Source: Bacillus amyloliquefaciens DSM 7 = ATCC 23350
GTDB lineage: Bacteria > Bacillota > Bacilli > Bacillales > Bacillaceae
Direction of reading: 5' to 3'
Length of the DNA: 64,000 bases
Assembly: GCF_000196735.1 (NCBI RefSeq)
Contig: NC_014551.1
Span: forward strand, 1,359,001-1,423,000
Part shown: piece by piece, positions 36,082 through 46,262 of the stretch
Numbering within the stretch: the first letter of the stretch is position 1
Layout of the letters: each line of letters opens with the position of its first letter
Notes under the pieces: generated by a model
Seen by the model: the letters and a program-made list of their open reading frames with translations, nothing else
The model's database searches: none
Told to the model about the DNA's origin: nothing
Position numbers and translations under genes: made by a program

Positions 36082-36395
36082 TGCATTGGATCAGTCTGAT
36101 AGCCGCGGGTCTTTGTGAAATGCTCGGGGTCATTTTGATGAATCAATTTCAAAAAGAAAAGAAAGTCAAATGGATTCTCTTCATTATCGTCGGTTTTGCG
36201 GCTTCATTTTCGCTGCTTTCTTATGCGATGGAAACGATCGCGATGGGAACGGCCTATGCAATCTGGACGGGTATCGGCACGGCGGGCGGCGCGTTAGCCG
36301 GTATTCTTTTCTACGGAGAGCAGAAGGATGCGAAGCGCATCTTTTTCATTGCGCTTATTTTATGCGCTGCCGTAGGATTGAAAATTCTTTCGTAA
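36081..36395 (+). CDS. ykkD: SMR family transporter subunit YkkD
   Basis: A 104-residue partner of YkkC with the conserved Glu in LCEMLGVIL (helix 1), four helices and GTAYAIWTGIGTAGG in helix 3. The start ATG shares its first base with the YkkC stop (TAATG), with AAGGAGGAG upstream, so the two are translationally coupled as needed for an antiparallel heterodimer. Confidence 0.95.
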   Translation: MHWISLIAAGLCEMLGVILMNQFQKEKKVKWILFIIVGFAASFSLLSYAMETIAMGTAYAIWTGIGTAGGALAGILFYGEQKDAKRIFFIALILCAAVGLKILS

Positions 36396-36396
36396 A

Positions 36397-36424
36397 TTGA
36401 TTTTTAACAAATCTTCAGTATAAT
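36397..36424 (+). promoter_or_regulatory. Putative promoter of purU
   Basis: TTGATT (36397-36402), 16-base spacer, TATAAT (36419-36424), 45 bases before the purU start. Confidence 0.6.
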
Positions 36425-36468
36425 CTATAATAAGTTACGAATTATGAAGATACGAGGGATTAAAACAT

Positions 36469-37371
36469 ATGAATTCATATATGACACAGCGGCTGAATGA
36501 CTACCGCGAAGGGAATGAGGAAAAAGGGCGCCTGCTCGTCAGCTGCCCCGACCAGCCGGGAATTGTATCGGCTGTGTCCGCGTTTTTGTTTGAACATGGC
36601 GCAAATATTATTGAATCAAATCAATATACGACTGATCCTGAAGGCGGCCGGTTTTTTCTTAGAATTGAATTCGACTGCAAAGGCATTCGGGAGAAAAAAG
36701 AGGACTTAAAGCAGGCGTTCGCTTTAATCGCCCAAACATTCGGCATGACATGGAGCCTGTCTCTGGCAAGTGAGCTGAAGCGCGTGGCGATCTTTGTATC
36801 GAAGGAGCTGCACTGTCTTCATGAACTCATTTGGGAATGGCAAAGCGGCAATATGATGGCCGAAATTGCGGTTGTCATCAGCAACCATGAAGAGGCGAAA
36901 GAAGTGGTTGAACCGCTGAATATTCCGTTCCATTACATGAAGGCTAACAAAGACATCCGCGCGGAAGTTGAGCGGCGCCAGCTTGAGCTTCTGGAGCAGT
37001 ATGAGATTGATGTGATCGTTCTTGCCCGCTACATGCAGATTTTGACGTCTGACTTTGTATCCGCACACCCGAATCGGATTATTAACATCCACCATTCATT
37101 CCTGCCGGCCTTTATCGGAGCTAATCCGTATAAACGGGCTTATGAGCGCGGAGTAAAATTAATCGGCGCGACATCTCACTATGTGACGGACGACCTTGAC
37201 GAAGGCCCGATTATTGAACAGGATATTGAACGCGTCGATCACAGAGATCACGCAGAGGATCTGAAGAATATCGGCAGAACCATTGAGCGCAGCGTATTGG
37301 CAAGAGCCGTAAAATGGCACTTGGAAGATCGCGTCATCGTTCACGAAAACAAAACGATCGTATTTAATTAA
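36469..37371 (+). CDS. purU: Formyltetrahydrofolate deformylase
   Basis: A 300-residue enzyme that hydrolyses 10-formyl-THF to formate and THF, feeding purine synthesis with formate. An ACT domain covers about residues 18-95 (LVSCPDQPGIVSAVSAFL), then a formyltransferase-like domain with the catalytic Asn-His-Asp set in NIHHSFLPAFIGANPY and a downstream Asp (HYVTDDLDEGPII). ACGAGGGATTAAAAC precedes ATG 36469. Followed by a terminator, monocistronic. Confidence 0.95.
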   Translation: MNSYMTQRLNDYREGNEEKGRLLVSCPDQPGIVSAVSAFLFEHGANIIESNQYTTDPEGGRFFLRIEFDCKGIREKKEDLKQAFALIAQTFGMTWSLSLASELKRVAIFVSKELHCLHELIWEWQSGNMMAEIAVVISNHEEAKEVVEPLNIPFHYMKANKDIRAEVERRQLELLEQYEIDVIVLARYMQILTSDFVSAHPNRIINIHHSFLPAFIGANPYKRAYERGVKLIGATSHYVTDDLDEGPIIEQDIERVDHRDHAEDLKNIGRTIERSVLARAVKWHLEDRVIVHENKTIVFN

Positions 37372-37373
37372 TA

Positions 37374-37406
37374 GCGGTCCGCCGGGGAGGCGGGCCGTTT
37401 TTTATG
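37374..37406 (+). terminator. Terminator of purU
   Basis: GCGGTCCGCC-gggga-GGCGGGCCGTTTTTT. Confidence 0.9.
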
Positions 37407-37418
37407 GATGAAAATGTC

Positions 37419-37447
37419 TTGACAAGAACTCGTTTTCTTTGCATAAT
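37419..37447 (+). promoter_or_regulatory. Sigma-A promoter of the proBA T-box leader
   Basis: TTGACA (37419-37424), 17-base spacer, CATAAT (37442-37447). Confidence 0.8.
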
Positions 37448-37454
37448 ATAAAAA

Positions 37455-37697
37455 AATCATTGAGCGTTGAAGAGGATCAGTACGCAGAACTTTCTGTGAC
37501 AGAGAGCAAAATGGCCCGCTGAAACATTTTGCCGCATGAAACCTGCCGAACCTGCCTTGGAGTCCTGAGGGGAAAACTCAGGCGCGATAACCTGGCGTTA
37601 CAGGAAAGCGGGACGCGTGCAAAACGCGTTCAAACAAGGTGGTACCACGGAAAGCCCATTTCGTCCTTATTTTTCAGGATGGAATGGGCTTTTTTAT
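37455..37697 (+). ncRNA. T-box leader of proBA (tRNA-Pro sensing)
   Basis: The T-box core AAGGTGGTACCACGG is at 37636-37650, followed by the terminator hairpin AAGCCCATT ... AATGGGCTTTTTT (37651-37697). An AGTA-type box element (37478-37481) is present in stem I. The specifier codon was not assigned with certainty; a CCT within GAACCTGCC fits proline. In B. subtilis the anabolic proBA genes are controlled by a proline T-box, so uncharged tRNA-Pro should allow read-through. Confidence 0.93.
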
Positions 37698-37738
37698 TTG
37701 ATGAGCCGGTTTGGATTGATTGCCACGGAGGAGAAACT

Positions 37739-38851
37739 ATGAAAAAGCAGAGAATTGTTGTGAAAATCGGGAGCAGCTCGCTCACAAACAGTAACGGAAG
37801 TATTGATGAAGCCAAAATCAAGGAGCATACGGAAGCCATTTCATTATTAAAAGAAAACGGGCATGAAGTAATCCTTATTACCTCAGGCGCGGTGGCAGCG
37901 GGTTTTTCCGCTCTCGGCTATCCGTCGCGCCCCGTTACAATAAAAGGAAAGCAGGCAGCCGCCGCGGTCGGCCAGACGCTTTTAATGCAGCAATATATGG
38001 ACCATTTAAAAAGATACGGTCTGACGCCGGCGCAAATTTTATTAACAAGAAATGATTTCTCAAAAAGAGAGCGGTACAGAAATGCGTATGCCACGGTAAT
38101 GGAATTGCTGGAGCGGGGAGTCGTGCCGATTATTAATGAGAATGATTCCACATCAGTCGAAGAGCTGACGTTCGGAGATAATGACATGCTGTCGGCGCTT
38201 GTGAGCGGCCTGATTCATGCAGACCAATTAATGATTCTCACAGACATTAACGGCCTGTACGATGCCAATCCGAATGAAAATCCTGACGCAAAGCGGTTTG
38301 ATTATTTGACTGACATTACACCTGAATTGCTCGGGTATGCCGGTTCAGCAGGCTCGAAAGTCGGCACCGGAGGCATGAAGTCAAAACTTCTCGCTGCCCA
38401 GACCGCGTTGTCGCTCGGAGTTAAGGTGTTTATCGGGACCGGTGCCGGACGGGAAAAACTGAAGCTGATTTTAGATGGTAAAGGCGACGGTACATATATC
38501 GGTGATAAAGAGCTGTCCTCCGTTAATAATACACGGCAATGGATCATGTTTCATTCTCCGATATCAGGGGAAATCATCATTGATGGGGGAGCGGAGCAGG
38601 CGATGATCCATAACGGCTCAAGTCTCCTTCCGGCCGGTGTCGCCGATGTCTGCGGCAGTTTTCCGAAAGGGGCCGTAGTGGAAGTCAGAGGTCCCGGCGG
38701 CATCATCGGCAAAGGGCAGACGCATTACTCATCCGATGAGATTTTGGAAGCCAAAGGGAAGCGGAGCGATCAGCTTCCGGGCGCGAAGCAGGTGGAAGTG
38801 ATTCACAGAAATGATTGGGTGAATTTATTTGACGAGGGGGAAAACAAATGA
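37739..38851 (+). CDS. proB: Glutamate 5-kinase (anabolic)
   Basis: A 370-residue enzyme phosphorylating glutamate for proline synthesis. The start [17 protein letters not shown] at ATG 37739 follows GGAGGAGAAACT; the open frame extending upstream to 37529 runs through the T-box RNA and is not coding. An amino acid kinase domain (1-255) is followed by a PUA domain (about 275-360). Motifs: [30 protein letters not shown]. It overlaps proA by 4 bases. Confidence 0.96.
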   Translation: MKKQRIVVKIGSSSLTNSNGSIDEAKIKEHTEAISLLKENGHEVILITSGAVAAGFSALGYPSRPVTIKGKQAAAAVGQTLLMQQYMDHLKRYGLTPAQILLTRNDFSKRERYRNAYATVMELLERGVVPIINENDSTSVEELTFGDNDMLSALVSGLIHADQLMILTDINGLYDANPNENPDAKRFDYLTDITPELLGYAGSAGSKVGTGGMKSKLLAAQTALSLGVKVFIGTGAGREKLKLILDGKGDGTYIGDKELSSVNNTRQWIMFHSPISGEIIIDGGAEQAMIHNGSSLLPAGVADVCGSFPKGAVVEVRGPGGIIGKGQTHYSSDEILEAKGKRSDQLPGAKQVEVIHRNDWVNLFDEGENK

Positions 38852-40095
38852 GTGAAGTATTGCAAAAAGCTGCCTTGGCAAAAGAAGCGGCTGCCGAAAT
38901 GGTCATGAAAACGACCGCTGAAAAAAACGAAGCGCTCCAATGTATTGCAGACGGGCTCAGAAATGAACGCCAGCTGATTTTAACAGAGAATCAGAAAGAT
39001 ATTGAAGCGGGACAGAAAAGAGGACTGACGCCTGACATTATTGACAGGCTGACTCTTGACGAAAAACGCCTGCTCGATATCGCGGATGCTGTAGAACTAT
39101 TAATCGGTCTGAAAGATCCCGTCGGCGAATCTTTGGAGACCATTCAAAAAGAGAATGGATTATCCATTGAAAAAATCCGCGTGCCCCTCGGAGTAGTGGG
39201 CATGATCTATGAAGCCAGACCGAATGTTACAGTAGATGCTGCCACACTTTGCCTGAAAACCGGAAACGCGGTTGTGCTCAGAGGAAGTTCGTCAGCTATC
39301 CACAGCAACAAAGCACTTGTCAGTGTGATGAAACGCGCACTGGGACTGTCAAAGCTTCCGATTGATGCCGTTCAGCTCATAGAAGATACAAGCAAAGAAA
39401 CCGCGAAACAGCTCTTCACATTAAATGACGGGCTGGATGTATTGATCCCGCGCGGCGGCAAAAATTTGATTGATCTGGTGGTCAGGGAATCAACCGTACC
39501 CGTGTTAGAAACCGGAGCGGGCAATTGCCACGTGTACATAGATGAGTCAGCAGATCCTGATATGGCCAGAGATGTCGTCATCAACGCCAAAACACAGCGG
39601 CCTTCCGTCTGCAATGCGATTGAATCTCTTTTGATCCATGAAAAATGGGCGGAAGAACACGGACGAAAGCTGCTGAATCAGCTGACAGAAAAAGGGGTGG
39701 AGCTTCGCGGAGATCAGATGATTTGCGAGCTGGAGCCTAATGCGAAACAAGCCGAAGAGGCCGATTGGGGAGCTGAATACCTGGCGCCGATTCTCAGTGT
39801 AAAAACGGTGCATGACGTACAGGAGGCGGTCCGTCACATTCAGCAGTACGGCACAAACCATTCAGAAGCCATTCTGACGGAAAACGGTGAGAATGCCGCT
39901 TACTTCCAGACAGCCGTTGACGCCGCCGCCGTGTATCATAATGCTTCCACACGGTTTACAGACGGCTTTGAATTCGGGTACGGAGCCGAAATCGGCATCA
40001 GCACGCAAAAGCTTCACGCGAGAGGACCGATGGGGCTTCCGGCGTTAACATCTACAAAAATCATTATCAAAGGAAACGGACAAATCCGCGTATAG
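38848..40095 (+). CDS. proA: Gamma-glutamyl phosphate reductase
   Basis: A 415-residue NADPH-dependent reductase of the aldehyde dehydrogenase superfamily, second step of proline synthesis. The catalytic Cys is in [14 protein letters not shown], and [26 protein letters not shown] is the cofactor region. It starts at ATG 38848 inside the end of proB (ATGA overlap), so the two enzymes, which channel the labile glutamyl phosphate, are coupled. A terminator follows. Confidence 0.96.
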   Translation: MSEVLQKAALAKEAAAEMVMKTTAEKNEALQCIADGLRNERQLILTENQKDIEAGQKRGLTPDIIDRLTLDEKRLLDIADAVELLIGLKDPVGESLETIQKENGLSIEKIRVPLGVVGMIYEARPNVTVDAATLCLKTGNAVVLRGSSSAIHSNKALVSVMKRALGLSKLPIDAVQLIEDTSKETAKQLFTLNDGLDVLIPRGGKNLIDLVVRESTVPVLETGAGNCHVYIDESADPDMARDVVINAKTQRPSVCNAIESLLIHEKWAEEHGRKLLNQLTEKGVELRGDQMICELEPNAKQAEEADWGAEYLAPILSVKTVHDVQEAVRHIQQYGTNHSEAILTENGENAAYFQTAVDAAAVYHNASTRFTDGFEFGYGAEIGISTQKLHARGPMGLPALTSTKIIIKGNGQIRV

Positions 40096-40100
40096 TCTTT

Positions 40101-40138
40101 TTAAGCTTATCCTTGAAAAAGGGTAGGCTTTTTTTGTG
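40101..40138 (+). terminator. Terminator of proBA
   Basis: AAGCTTATCC-ttgaaaaa-GGGTAGGCTT (with G-U pairs) followed by seven T. Confidence 0.8.
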
Positions 40139-40146
40139 CGGGGAGA

Positions 40147-40190
40147 TTGACGATTCACATTATATTGTTTACAATTAAATTGTAAACAAT
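40147..40190 (+). promoter_or_regulatory. ohrA promoter with OhrR operator
   Basis: A perfect palindrome at 40164-40190 (ATTGTTTACAATT on each side of a central A) contains the OhrR core TACAATT-A-AATTGTA. It overlaps the -10 (TACAAT, 40171-40176) of a promoter with TTGACG at 40147-40152. OhrR binding here blocks ohrA until organic hydroperoxides oxidise the repressor. Confidence 0.92.
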
Positions 40191-40209
40191 ATGATAGAGG
40201 TGAATTCAC

Positions 40210-40635
40210 ATGACAAAACCATTATTTACAGCTACAGTATCAGCCGCCGGCGGACGGGAGGGAAAAGTCTCGTCTTCTGACGGTGTGCTGAACCTTGATG
40301 TTGCCATGCCGGGAACGCCAAGAGCAAAACGGCTCGAACATGCCACAAACCCTGAACAGCTGTTTGCTGCAGGATACTCTGCCTGCTTTGACAGCGCCCT
40401 TCAGCTCGTAGCGAGAAAAGAGCGCCTGAGTATTGAAACAGAGGTCACAGCGCATGTCAGTCTGCTGAAAGATGAAGCAGACCAAGGATATAAACTCGGC
40501 GTTACCCTCGAGGTCAAAGCATCCGGCATTAATAAAGAGGAGCTTGAAGCACTTATTCAAAAAGCGCACGGTGTCTGCCCGTATTCAAAAGCGACAGCGG
40601 GAAATATTGAAGTAAATCTTCTAGCAGCAGAATAA
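40210..40635 (+). CDS. ohrA: Organic hydroperoxide resistance protein OhrA
   Basis: A 141-residue thiol peroxidase of the OsmC/Ohr family. The two catalytic Cys are in AAGYSACFDSALQL and GVCPYSKATAGN; the Arg and Glu that assist are conserved. It reduces organic hydroperoxides using dihydrolipoyl-type reductants. GAGGTGAATTCAC precedes the ATG. Peroxide induction through the overlapping OhrR operator is expected. Confidence 0.96.
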   Translation: MTKPLFTATVSAAGGREGKVSSSDGVLNLDVAMPGTPRAKRLEHATNPEQLFAAGYSACFDSALQLVARKERLSIETEVTAHVSLLKDEADQGYKLGVTLEVKASGINKEELEALIQKAHGVCPYSKATAGNIEVNLLAAE

Positions 40636-40674
40636 AAACAAGGATGCCCATTCGGGGCATCCTTATTTTACGTC
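40636..40674. terminator. Bidirectional terminator between ohrA and ohrR
   Basis: AAGGATGCCC-attc-GGGGCATCCTT with T-rich flanks on each strand. Confidence 0.9.
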
Positions 40675-41109
40675 GTGCAATGTTTTCAAAACCTCATAAA
40701 GCGCCTGCTTTACCTGCTTTAATTCCTCTTTTGACAGTCCCGTCTGTTCCAGCATCGCAATGGGAATATCCGCCGCCGTTTTCTGCAAGGCGCATCCTTC
40801 ATCTGTCAATCTGATCGTCACAGAGCGCTCGTCTTCAGGCGACCGCTTTCTCATAATGATTCCGCGCTGCTCCATCCGTTTCAGCATCGGTGTCAGCGTT
40901 CCGGAGTCCAAGTGCAAAAGTTCACCCATCCGTTTTACATTCAGTTCTTCGTGCTCCCATAATAAGAGAAGCGCCAAGTATTGCGGATAGGTCACATTGA
41001 GCTTATCAAGCAGCGGTTTGTACCGTTTCGTCATTTCTCTGGAGCTTGCATACAACAAAAAACAAAGCTGATTCTCCAGTTTCATATGTTCAAATTCTTT
41101 TTCTGCCAT
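40663..41109 (-). CDS. ohrR: MarR-type organic peroxide sensor-repressor OhrR
   Basis: A 148-residue repressor. The start ATG 41109 (MAEKEFEHMKLENQLCFLLY) gives the standard length; the frame extends to 41172 without a better binding site. The reactive Cys is residue 16 in NQLCFLLYASS. The winged helix with its wing region RKRSPEDERSVTIRLTDEG matches OhrR. It lies convergent to ohrA and divergent from ohrB. Confidence 0.95.
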   Translation of the reverse strand: MAEKEFEHMKLENQLCFLLYASSREMTKRYKPLLDKLNVTYPQYLALLLLWEHEELNVKRMGELLHLDSGTLTPMLKRMEQRGIIMRKRSPEDERSVTIRLTDEGCALQKTAADIPIAMLEQTGLSKEELKQVKQALYEVLKTLHDVK

Positions 41110-41188
41110 AATTTCTTTCACCAACTCTTTGTTTGTTAACGTTACCCCTATTGTAGCCGAAAAAAGGCACATTTCCTATTCCAATCAT

Positions 41189-41213
41189 GTTTAAAAATAT
41201 GAGCAGGGGCAAT
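41189..41213 (+). promoter_or_regulatory. Possible sigma-B promoter of ohrB
   Basis: GTTTAA (41189-41194), 12-13 base spacer, GGGCAA/GGCAAT (41207-41213), near the sigma-B consensus GTTTAA-N12-14-GGGTAT. ohrB is a general-stress gene in B. subtilis. Confidence 0.45.
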
Positions 41214-41247
41214 ATATACAATAAGCACAATGAGGAGGCTGATAATT

Positions 41248-41658
41248 ATGGCATTATTTACTTCAAAAGCGACCGCAGTCGGCGGACGGTCAGGACATAT
41301 TAAATCCGAAGACGGAGTGTTGGATTTTGACATCATCATGCCGAATGCAAAAAAAGACGGTGAAACCGGCACAAACCCTGAACAGCTGTTTGCGGCAGGA
41401 TATGCCGCCTGCTTCGGGGGAGCGCTTGAGCTCGCCGCCAAAAAACAGAACATCGACATGACCTCTGAAATTGAAGGACAGGTCAGTCTTTTAAAAGATG
41501 AGAGCGACGGCGGATACAAAATCGGCGTAACGCTCGTCATCGATACAAAAGACCTTGATAAAGAAACGGCGGAGAAGCTTGTACACGCCGCTCACGAGTT
41601 CTGTCCGTATTCAAAAGCAACAAGAGGAAATGTTGACGTCAAACTTGAACTCAAATAA
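41248..41658 (+). CDS. ohrB: Organic hydroperoxide resistance protein OhrB
   Basis: A 136-residue OhrA paralogue with catalytic Cys residues in AAGYAACFGGALEL and EFCPYSKATRGN. Start ATG 41248 (MALFTSKATAVGG) behind GAGGAGGCTG; the in-frame start at 41230 is inside the binding-site region. Unlike ohrA there is no OhrR palindrome; a sigma-B-like promoter is visible instead, in keeping with general stress induction. Confidence 0.95.
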   Translation: MALFTSKATAVGGRSGHIKSEDGVLDFDIIMPNAKKDGETGTNPEQLFAAGYAACFGGALELAAKKQNIDMTSEIEGQVSLLKDESDGGYKIGVTLVIDTKDLDKETAEKLVHAAHEFCPYSKATRGNVDVKLELK

Positions 41659-41670
41659 TGCACGAACGAA

Positions 41671-41702
41671 TATCCCGGATCTTATATCCGGGATATTTTA
41701 TT
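41671..41702 (+). terminator. Terminator of ohrB
   Basis: ATATCCCGGAT-cttat-ATCCGGGATAT followed by TTTATT. Confidence 0.88.
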
Positions 41703-41797
41703 AACGAAAACATCAGTAATGATCTCTTCTCTCCCGGAATAAGAATACGATATAGCACTTTAGCATAATGACACCAAGAGAAACGAGGGAGAAATCG

Positions 41798-42343
41798 ATG
41801 TCTCTTCCAAACATACCGAACATCACCCCCGACATTACACTCTCCAGATGTGAGACTTTGAACCTCCTTCTTTCATCCGTGGCTCTGGAAGAAATCGGAT
41901 TATCCCATATTCTGCAGGCGGAAGCAGAAAGAATTCAAACCTTTCTCGGCGCTTCCGGCGATCCCTCTTTAGGGGAATTGTCAGCAATCAATAGAAGCAC
42001 CGAACGGCTTCTGCGCACCGTCATGAAATCCCAGCTCCTTTTGCAGACGAAACTCGAGGACATTATCTACTTACAGGATTCTGAGGCCTGTATGGATCCG
42101 AGCGACCCAAGTCATCCGAGTGACCCGGGCGATCCGGACGACCCAGATGACCCGTGGGATCCGGATGATCCCTGCGAACCGGATGATCCGTGCGACGATT
42201 CAAGCGGCCCATGTGATCCGTGTTTTCCGAATCCTTCACCTGAAGATCCGTGTGACGGCCTGTTCTACGGCCGCATTGGCTGCTGTGAGTGCGAGGATTG
42301 TGAGGAATGCGGATGGAAGAGGAAAGGCGGGGAGCGTTCATAA
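41798..42343 (+). CDS. Surface-type protein with shared N-terminal domain, Asp-Pro repeats and Cys-rich tail
   Basis: A 181-residue protein starting MSLPNIPNITPDITLSRCET (ATG 41798, CGAGGGAGAAATC upstream). Residues 1-95 form a helical domain (LNLLLSSVALEEIGLSHILQ) that is clearly homologous to residues 1-95 of the collagen-like protein 43991-45859. Residues 99-131 are Asp-Pro repeats (DPDDPDDPWDPDD) and the tail holds 10 of the 12 cysteines (PCDPC, GCCECEDCEEC). Nothing suggests an enzyme. The leader domain probably directs both proteins to the same surface assembly, and the Cys-rich tail could cross-link. Spore-coat/exosporium location is an inference. First gene of a three-gene operon. Confidence 0.85.
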   Translation: MSLPNIPNITPDITLSRCETLNLLLSSVALEEIGLSHILQAEAERIQTFLGASGDPSLGELSAINRSTERLLRTVMKSQLLLQTKLEDIIYLQDSEACMDPSDPSHPSDPGDPDDPDDPWDPDDPCEPDDPCDDSSGPCDPCFPNPSPEDPCDGLFYGRIGCCECEDCEECGWKRKGGERS

Positions 42344-42364
42344 AGAAAGAGACGGGTGAAGCAT

Positions 42365-42838
42365 ATGCCGTATCCAAGCATCGCAAAAGCGAAACAGACA
42401 TCTTTTGAAGCCATGCATTGTCTCACGATTGCGCTGTTAAATATATTATCTGTGACCGTTGATAAAAGAAGGGGTTCAAATTACAAGGAAGAAATCAGGC
42501 TGTTCTCCGCATTGTGCCGCTGGCAGATGGAAACAGGCGGGCGGCTGTTTTTAATGATCAGCCTGGAAAGAGAGCAGGAGCGGATGTATGAGCGGCACTT
42601 TCATGAAATGAAAACAGTGACAGAACGAACAAAAAAATTCATTTCTGAAAGCCCGCGCGAATTCCGGGCGCATCCCATTACGAAGCGGGCGGTCAGGCAG
42701 CTTCAGGAATGGCAGGAATGGAATACAGCTTCATCTGCCGAACCTGCCGTCAGATGGGTGAGACCTGTCATCGTAACGATGAACGGCACTCCTGAACGGC
42801 CTTGGTTCAATCGACAACTCCAAAAGCGGGAAAGGTGA
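42365..42838 (+). CDS. Unknown helical protein in the collagen-like cassette
   Basis: A 157-residue protein (ATG 42365; a GTG at 42356 is an alternative start) lying 21 bases after the Cys-rich protein gene and 4 bases before the glycosyltransferase gene. It is predicted largely helical (residues 10-110, AIAKAKQTSFEAM-like N-terminus, LEREQERMYERHFHEMKTV) with a Trp-rich, basic C-terminal segment (QEWQEWNTA, RWVRPVIVTMNG). There is no signal peptide or membrane segment. It is not recognised. The position suggests an accessory factor for glycosylation or assembly of the neighbouring surface proteins. Confidence 0.75.
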   Translation: MPYPSIAKAKQTSFEAMHCLTIALLNILSVTVDKRRGSNYKEEIRLFSALCRWQMETGGRLFLMISLEREQERMYERHFHEMKTVTERTKKFISESPREFRAHPITKRAVRQLQEWQEWNTASSAEPAVRWVRPVIVTMNGTPERPWFNRQLQKRER

Positions 42839-42842
42839 GAAA

Positions 42843-43970
42843 ATGAGCGGAAATGCTGAATGTAAACTGACGCTTTGCATGATTGTAAAAAACGAGGAGA
42901 GATATATCTCCCGCTGTTTATCAAGTGTACAAGATATTGCTGATGAGATTGTTATCGTAGACACCGGATCACAAGATAATACAAAAGATATCTGCAAAAG
43001 CTTTCAAGCCAGAGTGTTTGATTTAGAATGGGAGAATGATTTCGCAAAGGCGAGAAATTACGGTCTGCAGCATGCCGAAGGGGATTGGATTTTAATGCTT
43101 GACGCGGATGAAGAGCTCGATCAGGAGACGGGCCGCTTTTTAACTTCGCTGCTTCATGACGAATTACCGAGCCGGGGCCTTTTGAAGATTATCAATTATA
43201 CGGGAAAACAGCTGGATGAAAATGAAGCCTTTGAAAGCATGCAGCCGAGACTGTTCCGCAATCATGAAGGCCTTTTGTATCAAGGCAGAATTCACGAAAA
43301 TATCATGTCTTCCAATGAGGAAGAAAACAATACTTTTTTTACGCTTCCTTGTGTGATTCATCACTACGGCTATTTGGAGCAGGAAGAAAAGATCAAACAA
43401 AAACATAAACGGAATATCAGCATTTTAAATGAAGAGCTTTCAGAGGAAACTCCTGATCCGTGGCTTATTTATCATTTGGCAAGTGAATGTTACAGAATAA
43501 AAGACTATGAAAAAGCATTACATCTTGTAAACGGCTCAATTTTTCAATTTTTAAGTGAAAACCGAATGCCTCCGTCTCTCTTGTATAATTTAAAATATAC
43601 AATATTGCTTGAGCTCAAACGGTATGAAGAAGCCGAGCAGGGGATTGAAAAGGTGCTCAGGCTTTATCCTGATTACAGTAATCTTCATTATTATAAAGGT
43701 CTTGTATTATATCATCTGGAGAAGTACAGAGCGGCAATCAAAGCATTTGAAAACGGGACACGGATTGAAGAGGAAAACCCTGATCACTTAATTTTAAAAG
43801 GAGCCGCCGATTTCAGAGCTTTTTATTATATGGCGAAATGTCATGCTGAATTAAACCATGATATGACGGCCATCGCTTACGCCAAAAAATCTGTGAAATC
43901 TAATCCTCAATATAAACCCGCACAAGAACTTCTGTCTCAATTAAAAAAGGATCAGCGGACAAACGCCTGA
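42843..43970 (+). CDS. GT2 family glycosyltransferase with C-terminal TPR repeats
   Basis: A 375-residue cytoplasmic glycosyltransferase. The N-terminal GT-A domain shows CMIVKNEERYISRCL, IVDTGSQDNTKD and the metal-binding MLDADEEL (about residue 85). Residues ~195-370 contain TPR-like helical repeats (YEKALHLVNGSIF, YEEAEQGIEKVLRLYPD, YRAAIKAFENGTRIEEENPD). This GT2-TPR layout is known from peptide/protein glycosyltransferases such as SunS. In this cassette a plausible acceptor is a Thr/Ser of the neighbouring collagen-like protein. GGGAAAGGTGAGAAA precedes the ATG. No membrane helix. Confidence 0.88.
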   Translation: MSGNAECKLTLCMIVKNEERYISRCLSSVQDIADEIVIVDTGSQDNTKDICKSFQARVFDLEWENDFAKARNYGLQHAEGDWILMLDADEELDQETGRFLTSLLHDELPSRGLLKIINYTGKQLDENEAFESMQPRLFRNHEGLLYQGRIHENIMSSNEEENNTFFTLPCVIHHYGYLEQEEKIKQKHKRNISILNEELSEETPDPWLIYHLASECYRIKDYEKALHLVNGSIFQFLSENRMPPSLLYNLKYTILLELKRYEEAEQGIEKVLRLYPDYSNLHYYKGLVLYHLEKYRAAIKAFENGTRIEEENPDHLILKGAADFRAFYYMAKCHAELNHDMTAIAYAKKSVKSNPQYKPAQELLSQLKKDQRTNA

Positions 43971-43982
43971 TCCTTTTTTTGC
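43944..43982. terminator. Bidirectional terminator between the glycosyltransferase and collagen-like genes
   Basis: AAAAAAGGATCAG-cggacaaacg-CCTGATCCTTTTTTT; A run on one side and T run on the other, serving both convergent genes. Confidence 0.92.
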
Positions 43983-43990
43983 ATGTTCCA

Positions 43991-46009
<2,019 letters not shown>

Positions 46010-46042
46010 AATAAACCTGCGCGCTTTGAGCAGGTTTTTCTA
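46010..46042 (-). terminator. Terminator after the guaD remnant
   Basis: AAACCTGCT-caaagcg-CGCAGGTTT on the minus strand followed by ATTTTTTT; perhaps the original guaD terminator brought close by deletion. Confidence 0.8.
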
Positions 46043-46199
46043 AGGGCACGGTTCACAGCTTGTGTAAATCACACAATCGTCAAGCTGATCTGTTTGAAGC
46101 GTCCGGCACGCATCCCGGATCGCTGCTTGATGTCCAATTGTTCACGCTCTCAACTCCAAGTGTGACCGCCCGTTTTAAAAATGAAGTATGCTGATTCAT
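46040..46199 (-). pseudogene. guaD: guaD remnant (guanine deaminase) with internal and C-terminal deletions
   Basis: A ribosome binding site (GGAGGAAC) and ATG at 46199 start a frame reading MNQHTSFLKRAVTLGVESVN, which matches the N-terminus of GuaD. The frame then shifts. A second frame on the same strand reads AAIRDACRTLQTDQLDDCVI and YTSCEPCP, the zinc-binding CxxC part of guanine deaminase, and ends at TAG 46042. The segment containing the catalytic HAE motif and the ~65 C-terminal residues are missing. In B. subtilis 168 guaD lies between ohrB and metE, so this is that gene, destroyed by an internal deletion of roughly 100-150 bases (estimated) and a 3' deletion. Confidence 0.88.
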
Positions 46200-46262
46200 C
46201 CCATGTTCCTCCGAGTTGATCGAATGCAGGAAATTAGATCAAATATATACAGAAAGCTTTGG

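Noticed and set aside
37529..37738. N-terminal extension of proB
   Set aside because: The open frame runs through the T-box core and terminator; the start at 37739 has the binding site and gives the normal ProB N-terminus.
41730..41770. Sigma-K-like -10 (GCATAATGAC) upstream of the Cys-rich protein gene
   Set aside because: Only part of the consensus gCATAnnnTA matches and the -35 AC is not distinctive; too weak to list as a promoter.
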